Source: Setoptus koraiensis (Eukaryota > Arthropoda). From it: 64,000 nucleotides of DNA. The notes beneath the pieces were generated by a model. It searched no databases. It was not told the DNA's origin and was given only the letters and a program-made list of their open reading frames with translations. A program made the position numbers and the translations under genes. Every line of letters starts with the position of its first letter. Within the stretch, counting starts at the first letter, position 1. Location of the stretch: the NCBI GenBank assembly GCA_048013815.1, contig CM106585.1, forward strand, positions 19,344,001 to 19,408,000. The letters are read 5' to 3'. Below, one piece after another: positions 1 through 12,089 of the stretch.

Positions 1-3000
1 CTACTGTTTGTGTACTCAGTTCAAAAAGAATACGTCTCCTTGTCCGTTACGGCATCGTCGCCAATCAATGGAACAGGCGACAATTGTGATCAAGCGCAAA
101 CCCATTGCGCCACCCGCGACACATTGTTCAATCTAGATAATATATCCAGCGCCAGCACCAGCTCGTCATCGGCCACTTGCAAATCAGGAACAGAATTTTC
201 ATGCGTATCACGTTTACAATGTATTCCAATGGAGTTTGTTTGCGACAGGCAATACGATTGCCAAGATCAAAGTGACGAGATTGGATGCTCGGCGCCCAGC
301 GTTATAAGTGAACCTCCCAGAGCGTTGTACGGGCTAGAACACGGCGCCATCAACATAAGTTGTGAGGCAAGCGGATTGCCAAGGCCATCTATACACTGGA
401 CGCATAATGGGTTTAATTTGACTGGCAATGAAGCGGAAATTTTGTCGTCTTCGACAACACAAATAGGCACCTCAGGAGTGCCAATTATATCGGACGTGTA
501 CGGCAGCCAGGGCGCCCTCATGTATTATGTCATGTCGACAGTTCAATTTGTGAATTTAAACCAGCAAGACGCGGGCTACTGGGCCTGTCATGCGTCCAAC
601 AATCAGGGCAACACGTCCAGTTCTATCGAGACACTATTGACCGTACGTCAAAAAGCTCAAATATGCCAGCAGCAGCCTTATTTCAATGATTTAGCTACCA
701 GCGAGGACGAGTGTCTCAAATGCTATTGCTCTGGCGTTTCTGACACTTGTTTCAGTAGCAGTTATTATCTTTCAAAATTGCACGTTGCAACGCGGCCTAG
801 AGTGGTTAATATTTTGTCGACAGTGTCGGTTTTACACAGCAGCAGCAGCAGTAGCATCAGCAACAACGACAACGATTATCGTCAGCCCAACAATGGCACA
901 AATGGCGCAAGCAAGATGATTGGCGAACAGAAAAGATACAGATCTTATGAGGAGGCCGAGACGCAGGATAATTTCGTTCTGCCCGACTACCACAACGGCT
1001 TGAGTCAATATAGGAATGAGGACAGGCAGGCCATGTTGAACAACGTTCACAACGGCCTGTTCTACTATTACAAGATTGAACCGGATGACATCGAGGATAG
1101 TAGAGCCAGTTTTCAGCCAAACGACCAAAACAATGGCAACAATACGGATTTTGCTGCCCGACAGCGCAAGTGGCAGCATAGCGGCGATGGCAAAAGTGCC
1201 GGCCTGTCGCTCATAAGAAGCTACGGCGGTTACATGAGGTTCTCGTTCACTTTCGGCGTTTCGAACCCAACGGTCGGCTCGCCAGTCGATTATGCAACCG
1301 ATTCGAACGACACGGTGCCCGTCAGCAGCGCCAGCAACAATGGCACCGACATTTTCAGTGAAAATCAGTCTCTGTTGCAAGATTTGGCCGATGTAATTTT
1401 GGTGTGCGGCAACGGCGACGTTATTTATCATCATTACGACATTTACAGCACGTCGATTGTCGCCAACCAAAACAATCATTTGAGTGTGCCGTTAACCGAA
1501 AACTATTGGCTGATGGCGATAAACAGGCCGGTATCATCGATGAATCACGAAACGAACAAGTCGAGCGCGACGAGGAACCGCCAGCAAGACAGCACTGCTG
1601 CCAACAAAAAATCCGGCACTGCCCCGTACAACTACGACGTGAACTCACATCAATTGGCATCATCGGCCATCAACGACGTCCAACAAAACAAATTGTCGCT
1701 GCTGTCGCAGCGCCCAATCGAAGCCATCCAGCCAACGGGTCCGCAGCACCGTGTGACAGCGCGACGGTCGGACTATTTCAACGACATGGTGTTTGCCCGG
1801 CACGGAGTGCATCATTTGGCGCCCTCGCGAGATAAATTTATGTTTTGTTTGAGCGACGTGAGGGCGCTCTACATCAGAGCCATTTACGATGTGAGACAGA
1901 TCACGTTCAATGTTAGCAGCATCTACATCGACACGGCCGTCGGCGGGGCCGTATGGAACTCGACGATGGGCTCCGATTTGCAAGCCTCGCTGGTGGAACA
2001 GTGCGTCTGTCCGACCGGACACGAGGGCAGCTCGTGCGAACTGTGCTCAAACAGCTTCGACAGGTACCTGGCCGCCGCCACAAGCGCCAGTGGCAGCATT
2101 GTGTCGTCGGCGGCGGCGCCACGAGTTTTGTGCAAATTGAAAGTTCGCGGCGAAGCCAATCGAAGCGGCACCAGTATCGGCTCGGTGCCCACTCCCCACT
2201 ACAGTCACTATTACAATCAATCTGCCTCGATTTTGCCCGTTTTATCCACGAACGACAACAACAACAGCAGCGCCAGCCCGCAGCCAACTCCAGCGACCAG
2301 CAACAGCCATTGTGCCGACACCGGAAGTGGCGAGCAGTGCAAAACGCCGGCGAATAATTGTGCAAACGACCACCAGTCTCCCTATTGTGATATACCCACA
2401 ACAGCAACAACAACAGCGGCGGCAGCAGCAAACAATAGCAGCGGTGACCTGAGCTCGTTTGTTGTGGCCATCGAGGAGCCGAAGAATTTGAGCGTGGCCG
2501 TCGGGGCGTTCGTCAGGTTCACGTGCACCGTCAGTCGGGTCAATTCAACAAGTGACACGAGCGGCACGAGTGACGCAAGCGACTCGCAAGCCAATCTGAC
2601 GCTGGTTTGGTCGCGACTATTCAGGCCCAGTGCCCAGTACACGTCCAGTTCCACTGTGGTCAAGCAGCTACAAAATGGCGCCGAGCTGCAGTTGTACAAC
2701 GTCACCCTCGAGGACATTGGGCTGTACATGTGCGAACTGGGCCACAATGTGTCCGACATCAAGGTGAACAGCAGCGCGAGCGGCGGCGGCGCCGGCGAAA
2801 TGCGGGATCCGCGCAGAGACTTTGCAAATTTATCCGTGGACTTGGCCGCCAAGTCCGCGCCATCGGGCGACTCAACGGACGATGCGGATCTGGCGGATTA
2901 TGACAGTGGCGACGGCCAGGCTGCCCACACTGCCACTGCCGGCAGCAACACAACTGCGGCGGGGGACTCGGGCGCGCCCGTACCGGCCGCCCACGATACG

Positions 3001-6000
3001 GCCGACACAGCCGCTCAAGAGGCCGTGGGCAGCGCGAATTATGCGCCGGCGGATTCCGCCGGGCAGCTGTTTTTGGCCAGTCCGTCGCACGAGCAAACCA
3101 TCCGAATAATACCCGGCTACAGCGAGGCCCCCCTGGGCTCATCGCTGCAGCTGACCTGCGTGAGCGACTCGGACCAGCCGGACCTGCAACAAGTGGAGTG
3201 GTCGCACGCCACCGAGGACCAGCTCTATCCCGGCGGCGCCGGCAACAACAGCAACTTGGGCCCCGGCGAGCCGGTGGGCGGGGCCGCGCCGGCGCGCGGC
3301 GTCACAATTATCCAGAACAGTCTCATGATAAACTCTGTGATTGACAGGCACGCGGGCGTGTACACGTGCCGTGCCACCAACGGGTTCAACATCACGAGCG
3401 AGGCGCTGGCGCGCGTCGTCATCGTGCCCGGCGAGGAGACGCCGCCCCAGGTGTACATAGAGCCCGAGAAGGTTACGGGCCGGCTGAACGAGTTTATGGA
3501 GCTGCGCTGTTTCGCCAGCGGCCGGCCCGGGCCCAAATTGAGCTGGCACAAGGTGGGCCAGCCGGGCGGCAGCGGCGGCAAGCACATAGCGGGCCCGTCC
3601 GCGGCACCGTTGGGGCCGCGACTGTTCGAGACGGAGCAGGTAGCCCAACGCGACATTCACCTGTACACGGACCAGTGGCTGTTGAAACCGGAAGCGATTG
3701 GTGCGACCAAAAAGAGCTACAGACGCGCAGTGGCCAGCGTGAGCCTGCTCAAAATAGACACGCTGTCGGTGGCGCACGCCGGCCAGTACATTTGCCGGGC
3801 CCACAACAGCAAGGGCTCCAATCAGGCCTCGGCCGTGCTCGAGGTCGACTACGAGATGCAGCCCACTATCAGGGTGGCGCCGCTTGAGCAAACGGTGCGC
3901 CTGGACAGCCAGCACGAGGCCCGGATCGCGTGCCACGTGCTCGAGGGCCGGCCCCGGCCCAAGATAAGCTGGTTCAAATTGTCCACGGGCGCTGTCCATC
4001 GGCTGGCCCAATCGCGGCGCGGTCTCGAGTCGATGCTGCGCACCGTGCACCACCGTGCACCCGAATCGACGTCGGCGCAGCACTTTGTCAGTCTGGTGCC
4101 CCATTTGCTGGACTTGTCGACGGCAATGGCGACCGGCGGCGCGTCCGCCGCGTCCAGCGCGGCGCTCGACATCCACAACATCAACATACAAGACACCGGC
4201 GCCGGCGCCAGCCCGCAAATGTCCGTGCTGAGCCTGAAACGGGTCACCACCAGCGACGACGGCACCTACATTTGCATGGCCGAAAACAAGCTCGGCCGGC
4301 ACTCGGTGGTGGCCAGTTTGCAGGTCGTCGTGCCGGCCACCGTCAAAATAATGCAAGCGGGCGTCATGAACGCCAACGAGGACGACAGTTTTCAGTTGGA
4401 GTGTCTCGCCAGCGGTCACCCGCTGCCCATCAACCTGGAGTGGACGAAGCGCCACAACCGGTTGCCCTATTTCAGTTTGGTGTCCAGGCAGCAGCAGCAC
4501 GAGCAACAAGAGCGGGCCGTGCTCCGCTTCGACCGGATAGACGCCAACGACGCCGGCGAGTACATTTGTCAGGCAAAAAACAATCTTGACGACGGCGTCA
4601 TTTACGACAGCGTGCAGATAAACGTGGCGCCGAGATCGTCACAGCAGCAGCAAAATGTTTCCGGTCTGCAGGAGACGGACCCGAAATTGTTGCGGCCGCA
4701 ACTGTTCACGAGGCCCGTCAAGATGGTGGCGCCCGTGGGCGCAAACGTCACCATCGACTGTTTGGCCATGTCGGGCCGGCAGCCCATTCTCATCGAGTGG
4801 CTCAGCGTGGACCCGGCCGCTCCAGCCGCCGGCCAGCGGGCCGGCGAGGCTGCTCAGCAGGCCGGCGACCCTGCCCAGCAGGCCGACGAACCTGCCCAAG
4901 TGGGCCAGCAGCGGGCCGACGGGTACCGCGGCGACAACCGGGTGCGCAACTGGGCGCCGGCCAATTCGAGCGCCACACGCCAGCAGGTGGGCTCGAAAAT
5001 ACGTCTGTACAACGTGAGCCGGCACGACGAGGGCGCCTACCAGTGCGTCGGCTACAACAAGTACGGGCGCGACGCTGTGACGGCCGAGCTGCGCGTCGTG
5101 GCGGGCAGCCCGAGCGCCGCGACGCAAGCGCCCGAGCCCGGCAGGCAGCCCGCGGCAAACGGATCCGCGTCGCCGGCCACAAATCCGCCGGGCAACCAGG
5201 CAACGAGCGACACCAGCAAACAGGCGACGGGCGACACCAGCAAACAGGCGACGGGCGACACGCAGCTGCTGACGCAAAGCAAAACCATGGTCGCCTACGT
5301 GGGCTCCAACATCGAGCTGACGTGTCGCGTGGAGGGCGTGCTGAATCCGGCCATCAGTTGGTCGCGCGAGGGCGAGCAGTTGCCCCGATTGAGCCTGCAA
5401 CTGGGGCACAATTTGTGGATTCAGAGCGTCAACAAAAACGACACGGGCCGCTACATTTGCTCGGCGCGACCTAGCGCGCCCAACAAAATCATCCAAGACA
5501 ACGTGACGCTGCTGGTGCGCGAGTCCATATCCGCTAGCGACACCCTGCTCGGCCGGGATATGGGGAACCGGGCAATGGTGCAGCAGCTGGCCAGTCACCG
5601 CTGGACGGTGTCAATAGTGCCCTCTAAGCGATTTGTGCGAGTGGGCGACTCCATCACGCTCGAGTGTCTCATAAAGCTGCAAACCAGCAACAACAACAAC
5701 AGCAACAGTAGCGGCACCGGAAGTGCCGCGCTCACCTTTGAGCCGGCGGCAGACGAGCTGGACTCGCTGGTGGACGCCGACGGCACCATTAAGCGCGAGA
5801 TAAGCGCCGGCTTGGGCCCGGTCACGTGGACCAATTCGAACACGGGCCAGGGCTGGTTTCAGGACAACGTTTACACGCAAGACAACCTGTTGATCATATA
5901 CGATTTGCGCCCCGAGAACACGGCCATCTATCGGTGCACGCACAACGATTTGCAAGAGCACGACGAGTTTGCGCTGACCATTGTCGAGGCGCCCGACACC

Positions 6001-9000
6001 GACGGCGCGGGCCAGCAGCACAGCCAAGAGCAGCGGCCGGTCGCGCCGGTACCGACAACCGCCGCCGGAAGCGGCACTCTTGTTGACCCGCCGACGCTGG
6101 CGGCCGCAGATTACGCCGCAACGGCCGGCTCAGCAGGCCGGGAACAACAGAAATTGCGCCGCTCGTTGGTGCGCCGGGTGCCCATAGAGTCGCGCGTCGT
6201 GCTGCAGTGTCCGTTTGACACAAACCGGGCCAAAATGGGCGACGTGCAGGCCGATTACGCAAGCGCGCTGCACGACACGAGCAAGCTCGTGCGCCTAGAT
6301 CAGCGCGACGTGCTGCATTACTGGTGGACCAAGTGGGGCGCGGGCTCGCGTCTGGCCACCAATCAGCCCTATACCATCAACAGCGTTAGCGTGCTGGACG
6401 CGGACGTGTACGTGTGCCAGGGACTGCTGAGGCAGGCGCCCGCAACCAACCAACCAAATCACGCAAACGGAAGCGCCGGCCCGAGCGAGTTGCAGCCGCC
6501 GGGCAAGCAGGCGAGATTTTACTATTTGCCCACGGTGCTGGCAGTGGATCGGCTCATTGCGCGCTTCGTGCAAAATCCCGTCTCGTTCATTGCGTATCCC
6601 ACCATTACGGGCGCCTATTTTCAGCTCAAAATCGAGATCAGATTCCTGGCCGAACGCGACTCCGGCCTCATACTGTACAACGGCCAGTACAAGCCGTCGG
6701 GCGACTTCATATCGCTCGGCCTCAACAGGGGCCACGTCGAGTTCAGATTCGAGCTGGGCGACGGGCTGACCCTGCTGCGTAGCGTCGCCCCCGTCACCCT
6801 CAACAGGTGGCACAATGTGCTGGTGGAGCGCGATAGGCGCAAGGCCACCCTGCTTGTCGATCAGCAGCCTGTGGTCAGTAACAGCTCCACGGGAAAATTT
6901 CACAATTTAGATCTGGATTCGTTGCTGTACATAGGCGGACATCAGTACTATTACGACAGGTATCAGGCCAACAATTTGGCCAACAGCCGGCAGCTCAACA
7001 GGCGGCTGGCCGTGCTAGGCCAGAGCTGGCCAAATGGGACAACAACAACGACAACAACGACAACAGCGACAGCGACAACAGCGACAACAGCGACAACGAA
7101 ATTCTACGGATTCAGCCAGGGTTTTCATGGTTGCATCAGCCACTTGAGGGTGTCCAATCAGGACATTAATTTGGCCACCAAAGATCGCACCGTGTCCATC
7201 GGCATCTACGAATGCCAGCACAACCAGTGTCACGGCTCCAAATGCAACCCGAACAATTCCGTCTGTCAGCACGACGATCTGGCCAGCTCGTGGTCGGCGA
7301 GCAGCGACGGCCCAGCGGACGGCGCCACAACCCGACTGGACACCCGGCTGCGGTGCATCTGTTTGCCCGGTTACCAGGGCAGGGACTGCAACGAGCCGCT
7401 TGCCCGGCACGCGCAACAAAACGACGCTTGCCAGCAACTGGTCAACCCGCAGCGGGCTCACAAAGTTTGCAATCAGCCGTTCGGTCGGTGCGCCGGGGCC
7501 CGCAGCAATCCGGCATTGGCCGCGCCAACCGACAACCACAACACGGGCCAGCAGCATCACTGCGAATGCAAACTGGGCTTCGCGGGCCCCCGCTGCGACG
7601 AGCGCATCATGTCCGCCTGGCACCAGCAACAGCAACAACTGAAACGATCCGCAGAGCTCAGCTTTGATTCCGCCCTCAACTCTTGGCTGGCCATCCGTCA
7701 GACGCGAATATCGAACGGTCTGTTCAAGGTGAAAATTCAGCTCAAATTGAGGCCAAACTGGCGAGCGTTACAGGCGAAGGATGCGCTCATTTTGTACTCG
7801 AGTCAGAGCGCTTCCGGTTTGGGCGATCACATTATGTTGGCGCTGCGCCAAGACGGCCACCTAGAGTTCAATTTAGACACCGGTTCGGGCGTGACCAGTA
7901 TCAGGTCGCAGAACGCCATTGTCGCAGTGCACGATCGCAGCAACAACAACAACAACAACAACAACAATCAACCGTGGACCAGTGTTACGGTGGAACGGAG
8001 CCTCAACGAGCTCATTATGCGAATAGACGACCAACCGGAAATTGTTCGCCAACTGACAGCTGATCCAACGGTGACAAATCAGCAATTGCAGCAGCAGCAG
8101 GCGCAACATTTGTCGAGTCAGCTGTTTCACAATTCCAGCCGATCCGTTCTAAACATTGGACTTCCGTTTTATGTGGGCGACATAGATCGCAACAGGAAGA
8201 TGCGTCTGCCCGCTTATGCGCAATTCTTCCGACCCTTCGACGGATGCCTGAGTCAGCTGACGATCAACGATTACGAATACGACTTTTCGACGCTGTTTCT
8301 CGACAGCAACATTTGGCTAGGCGCACCGGAAGACGCCCAATATGACGCGGCCTTTTCCAGTTTGCCCGATTGGTTTCTTGACTCGTCCAACATCAAACTG
8401 TGCACCAGGCCAGACGAGGCCGACCAGAGGCGCCCGACTGTGCAAAACAATGCCAGAGACACACCAGCAGCGGTCAATGCCAATGGCGCAAACGTGCCAG
8501 CAATGACCAATGCCAACAGGGCGACAGGTGAATCGGTGTCACAAGACCAGTCGGACTTGGCTGGCTCGACGGTGGCGCCGGCCGCCACTACGGCCGTCAG
8601 CAGTGCAAACAAAAATCAAATTTGCGACATATTGTCGCCGTGTGCCGCAGGGGCGACCTGTTACCCAATTGGAACTGCCCTCTACAAGTGCCACTGTCCC
8701 ATAGGCCTCATGGGCGACACTTGCTCCATGCAAGCGGTCTACACGCCAGAGACCACGGTCCAGTTCAATCAGAATGCCTACATATCGCTGAGATTTGCCA
8801 ATCTCGACGAAATAGCTCACCAGCAACAACAACAGCAGCAACAAGCGACAAATAATTCCTCGAGCTCGACTCAAATTATGCCAAAATCGCAACCGGAAGA
8901 CAGTGGCAGCGCTGCAACTGGTCAGCCGGCCAGTCCGAGCCAAGCGTCCAAAGCGAGCCAATTCAAATTGCCAGTTGTGAACGCCAGCGGCGCCGCCGCC

Positions 9001-9811
9001 GGCGGATACAATCTGACACTTTTGGCCAAGCAATTGTCCATGACAGAGCAGCAAATTATATCATTCACGCTCGTCACAAGCTCCAATTACGGCATCATAT
9101 TTTACCTGGGCCAGGTATTCGAGCAGCAGCAATCGACGGGCGCGTCGCAACAGCAACAACAGGCCAGCGCTTCGGCCAAGGCGGCCCTCACCTCTGATTA
9201 CATAGCCATTGCACTGGTGGACGGATACATCGAAGTGAGGTGAGTCGCGTTCTTTCTTCTTCTCGGGCCCCTATTTATCTCTCTAGATTTTTATCGGCCG
9301 AACCGGCTGATGAAAATCCGATAAATGGTTATATCAGATAATGATCATGCAAATTATACTGTAATAATAACAATGTGCGTGCTTGTTTTGCAGCTACGAA
9401 CTTGGCTCGGGAGTGGCGCTCATCAGGTCGGCCACCAAGGTCAACGATGACAATTATCACAAGATTACGGTGACCAGAAACGGCCGCTTCGCCATGCTAA
9501 CAATAGACGGCACCTACATTCAGGAGGGCCTATCGCCGGGCAAATTATCCATGCTCAACGCTCTAGGCGACATTTACCTGGGCGGATTGCCCAACGCCTC
9601 GCAAATAACAAACAATCGCTACATGACAGGATTTCAGGGATGCCTACTGGACTTTGAGTTGAACCGTCACGGTCCAGTGAATCTGATCAGATCGGACGCG
9701 CTCATACAAATCACTTCCGGTCGCAATGTGTCCCCTTGCATGCGAAAGTCAAAGATACTCGGATCGGCCAGCAGCACGGCCAGCGACGACGGCGAAGAGT
9801 CGGACAACTAG
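1..9811 (+). CDS. trol: Perlecan (basement-membrane heparan sulfate proteoglycan core), 3' part
   Basis: Secreted basement-membrane core protein of the perlecan family; 5' end cut by the window. Exons: first ends 9239, second 9394..9811; the donor at 9240 and the TTTTGCAG acceptor rejoin a split Ser codon inside a laminin G domain. The frame is open to base 1; a possible acceptor (TACTCAG) lies at 12-18. Domains in order: LDL-receptor class A (178-290), Ig (300-655), laminin-EGF part and laminin IV (660-1985), laminin-EGF (2000-2140), about nine more Ig domains (2460-6430), LamG1 (6560-7150), two EGF-like (7205-7610), LamG2 (7640-8290), EGF-like (8620-8735), LamG3 (8740-9740). This matches perlecan domains II-V. 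Odd: Ser/Gln/Asn/Thr/Ala low-complexity inserts sit inside the Ig, laminin IV and LamG domains, and the exon is much more GC-rich than the rest of the window. Identity is very secure from domain order; the symbol follows the fly orthologue. Confidence 0.95.
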
Positions 9812-9891
9812 GACATTTAGTTTAATTTGTATATTGAAAACAAAAGTCGTTACAAGCGTGTTTGCGAGCGATGGCGGCGCGATTCGCGGTG

Positions 9892-9897
9892 AATAAA
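9892..9897 (+). terminator. Poly(A) signal of the perlecan gene
   Basis: AATAAA lies 80 bases after the perlecan stop codon in a short AT-richer 3' region, just before the convergent A1 gene. Position fits a 3'-end processing signal; the cleavage site itself is not visible. Confidence 0.5.
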
Positions 9898-10044
9898 GAT
9901 CGGGAGATTTGGAGTTAATATCCAACATTTTGTAACAATTTTATCACATCAGCGATGCATTTCTTCTTGCCAAACAAAATGCTGGGCCCCACACCCCAGA
10001 ACAAACGCATCGGCCGAGTTAACCAAAAAAATTGTTATATCTTA

Positions 10045-11448
10045 TTATCCCTCATAGGGGCCCCTTCTCTCGTCGCCAGCGAGAACTAGCAGGGAAACAA
10101 TCATGATGAAACATAAAATTCCTATGCCCATAAGGTGAAGAATGAACGATGCAATAGCAAAATGATGCTCGCTAGCCGATATATGATACGCCGTCTGATA
10201 GCTCGTGGAAGTGAGCATATGACTGGTCAATAGGGAAGTTGTGCCACCGAATCGAACTTGTTTCTCATCGTCCGTGTCAGTGAACAGGGAATTCTTTGTT
10301 TGCTGATCGGGATTTCCATAAAATTTCACTAACATGCCGGCCAATTTCTGATCAACTTTACCCAGACGCTTCAGTAGCCAAGCTTTCGGTCCCGACGCAG
10401 ACGGGGTGAAGCACTGAATGTCTGAATCAATTCTGTCAAATGTTTCCGTCGCCTCGAAACTGTGCCAATTTTCTGTCGCTGTGTCGTCATAAGTCACTTC
10501 CTGTTTCACACTCTCACCAATCTGTCCTTCGATATCCACATGAGCTCTGATTAGGGACACACTCTGACAGTACTGAGCCACATTGAGCCATCTAGTGACC
10601 CTCGGGCTGGTCTGCAGTTCGGTGTCGAGAACTCTCGCCTTATCTCTGGCCATGTAGCCATTGGCGGCAAGTCTAGATATGGGATAAATGGAACTTCGGG
10701 CGTACTCATTCACTGCCTCGCAAGCCCTCTTCGCCTCTAAATATTCATTCGCCATTTTCACGTTGTTCAGCGTGATGTAAATAAATGGAGTCTTTCCATC
10801 TGGCCCCTCAATAGATTCAGCCATCAATAGATTCTCTGGCAATTTTGTCATCCAAGATCCGGTGCGCACAAATATTTTCACCAAGTAGCGCATACTTTTA
10901 CTCAATTTTGGCAATTCATCCAGTGGCACCTCTTTGTTTATTTTCTCATCGATGGCACTCAGGCTTTGCATGAGACTTTCCGATTGCTCCGCTTGTTGTA
11001 GTTTCTTTTCCAGATTTCTTTTGCATGTCACGATCACTTGACCAGCCAACATTCCAAAGAACGGACCCAATCTGTGATTCAATTTTCGGCGCAGAGTTTT
11101 TCCGTAGGTTCTATTGAGGCGCATTTGGTGGTCAAAGTTCAACAATTGGTTGATGGTATGCGGTTCACAAACCGAGTGAACTGTTGGTAATTTTTCAGCG
11201 ATTTGTTTCAGAGCTTCCAGATCTGCAAACCCGTCACGGCTGTGCAGACATTTGTTGATATCGACGCCTGTAAGATTGAGTTCATCGGTGAATTTTAGAA
11301 ACTTTTCGATGGAGTCTACATGGACGATCCTGGCTTTACACTCATTCTTTGAAGCGATCGTTTGGGCCGCTGCAAGCCTCTGACTGCCGAGACAGCCAAC
11401 TATGCAAATAGTGAGGAGTAGCGGCGAGTAAAATTTGTTTGCGAACAT
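10045..11448 (-). CDS. Family A1: type I membrane-anchored protein of unknown family
   Basis: 467 aa, intronless. I chose the ATG at 11448 because it opens a signal peptide (MFANKFYSPLLLTICIVG...); an in-frame ATG 13 codons upstream gives a poor leader. The ectodomain is largely helical with cysteines in CLHS, SVCEP, VTCKR, RACEA, YCQSV and IQCF contexts. One transmembrane helix lies near the C-terminus (ILHLMGIGILCFIMIVSLLV), followed by a short basic/acidic tail, so a type I surface protein is inferred. It is clearly paralogous to A2 at 26951-28477: shared blocks include HSVCEP, PFF.LLAGQV..TCK, I.ITLN, YAR.S.YPI.RLA..GYMA and the W....QYCQ block. I recognise no named domain. It lies tail-to-tail with perlecan. 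No function is claimed. Confidence 0.8.
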   Translation of the reverse strand: MFANKFYSPLLLTICIVGCLGSQRLAAAQTIASKNECKARIVHVDSIEKFLKFTDELNLTGVDINKCLHSRDGFADLEALKQIAEKLPTVHSVCEPHTINQLLNFDHQMRLNRTYGKTLRRKLNHRLGPFFGMLAGQVIVTCKRNLEKKLQQAEQSESLMQSLSAIDEKINKEVPLDELPKLSKSMRYLVKIFVRTGSWMTKLPENLLMAESIEGPDGKTPFIYITLNNVKMANEYLEAKRACEAVNEYARSSIYPISRLAANGYMARDKARVLDTELQTSPRVTRWLNVAQYCQSVSLIRAHVDIEGQIGESVKQEVTYDDTATENWHSFEATETFDRIDSDIQCFTPSASGPKAWLLKRLGKVDQKLAGMLVKFYGNPDQQTKNSLFTDTDDEKQVRFGGTTSLLTSHMLTSTSYQTAYHISASEHHFAIASFILHLMGIGILCFIMIVSLLVLAGDERRGPYEG

Positions 11449-12089
11449 GGTAATTGTGTGTCTTAATGTCACTATTCGTAAATTCAAGACGGTAGGCGAA
11501 ATTGTGAAATTGGTGAAATTGTTTAATCGAACCCGAACTGATATTCACTGCGAGCATATTTACCATACGGACGAAAACTGCTGTGCGCAGCGTTGCCAGG
11601 AAACAACTAGGAAAAGATCTATTTTTAATTCGAATATTTCGTCGAATATTTGGCGAAGTTTCTATAAAAAAAAGGTAGATTTTCAAGCTGGAAAAAATGA
11701 ATAAAAAAAATTTACGGCCTCACTTTTCGGGGGCCCCGCAAATGTCCGAACGGCAATGGTACAACACAGAATGAGAGCCCTATGAAAGAGGTTAGAGAAA
11801 ATATATAATTCAACAAAATCCGAGTCAACGTCGATGACTAAAAATGACGAAAACCACGCCAAGATTGCCCGAATTCCAACGACGCGAACTCGGGAAAGGT
11901 TTCGATCATTCATTCATGCTTGTAAAGGGGTAATGTGTCGCGAAAGTGAAAGCCCTTCGCAGCTGCAATTATTTTTTCACTTGATTCTTTCTGCCGATCA
12001 CACTTTTAGATAATAAATAGTATTTATAATATCAATGAATGGCTATTGTGTGCCGTGTCGATGGCGACGAATCGACGCAAAAGTTGTTG
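11449..12089. other. Spacer between A1 and the lipase
   Basis: Probable 5' flank of A1 and 3' flank of the lipase, both on the minus strand. AT-rich; I see no gene, RNA or repeat in it. Confidence 0.5.

Noticed and set aside
3139-4509. 456-codon open frame antisense to perlecan, with several other long antisense and off-frame ORFs from 800 to 9000
   Set aside because: They arise from high GC and biased codons in the perlecan exon; the sense frame carries intact Ig and LamG domains and the antisense proteins have no domain logic.
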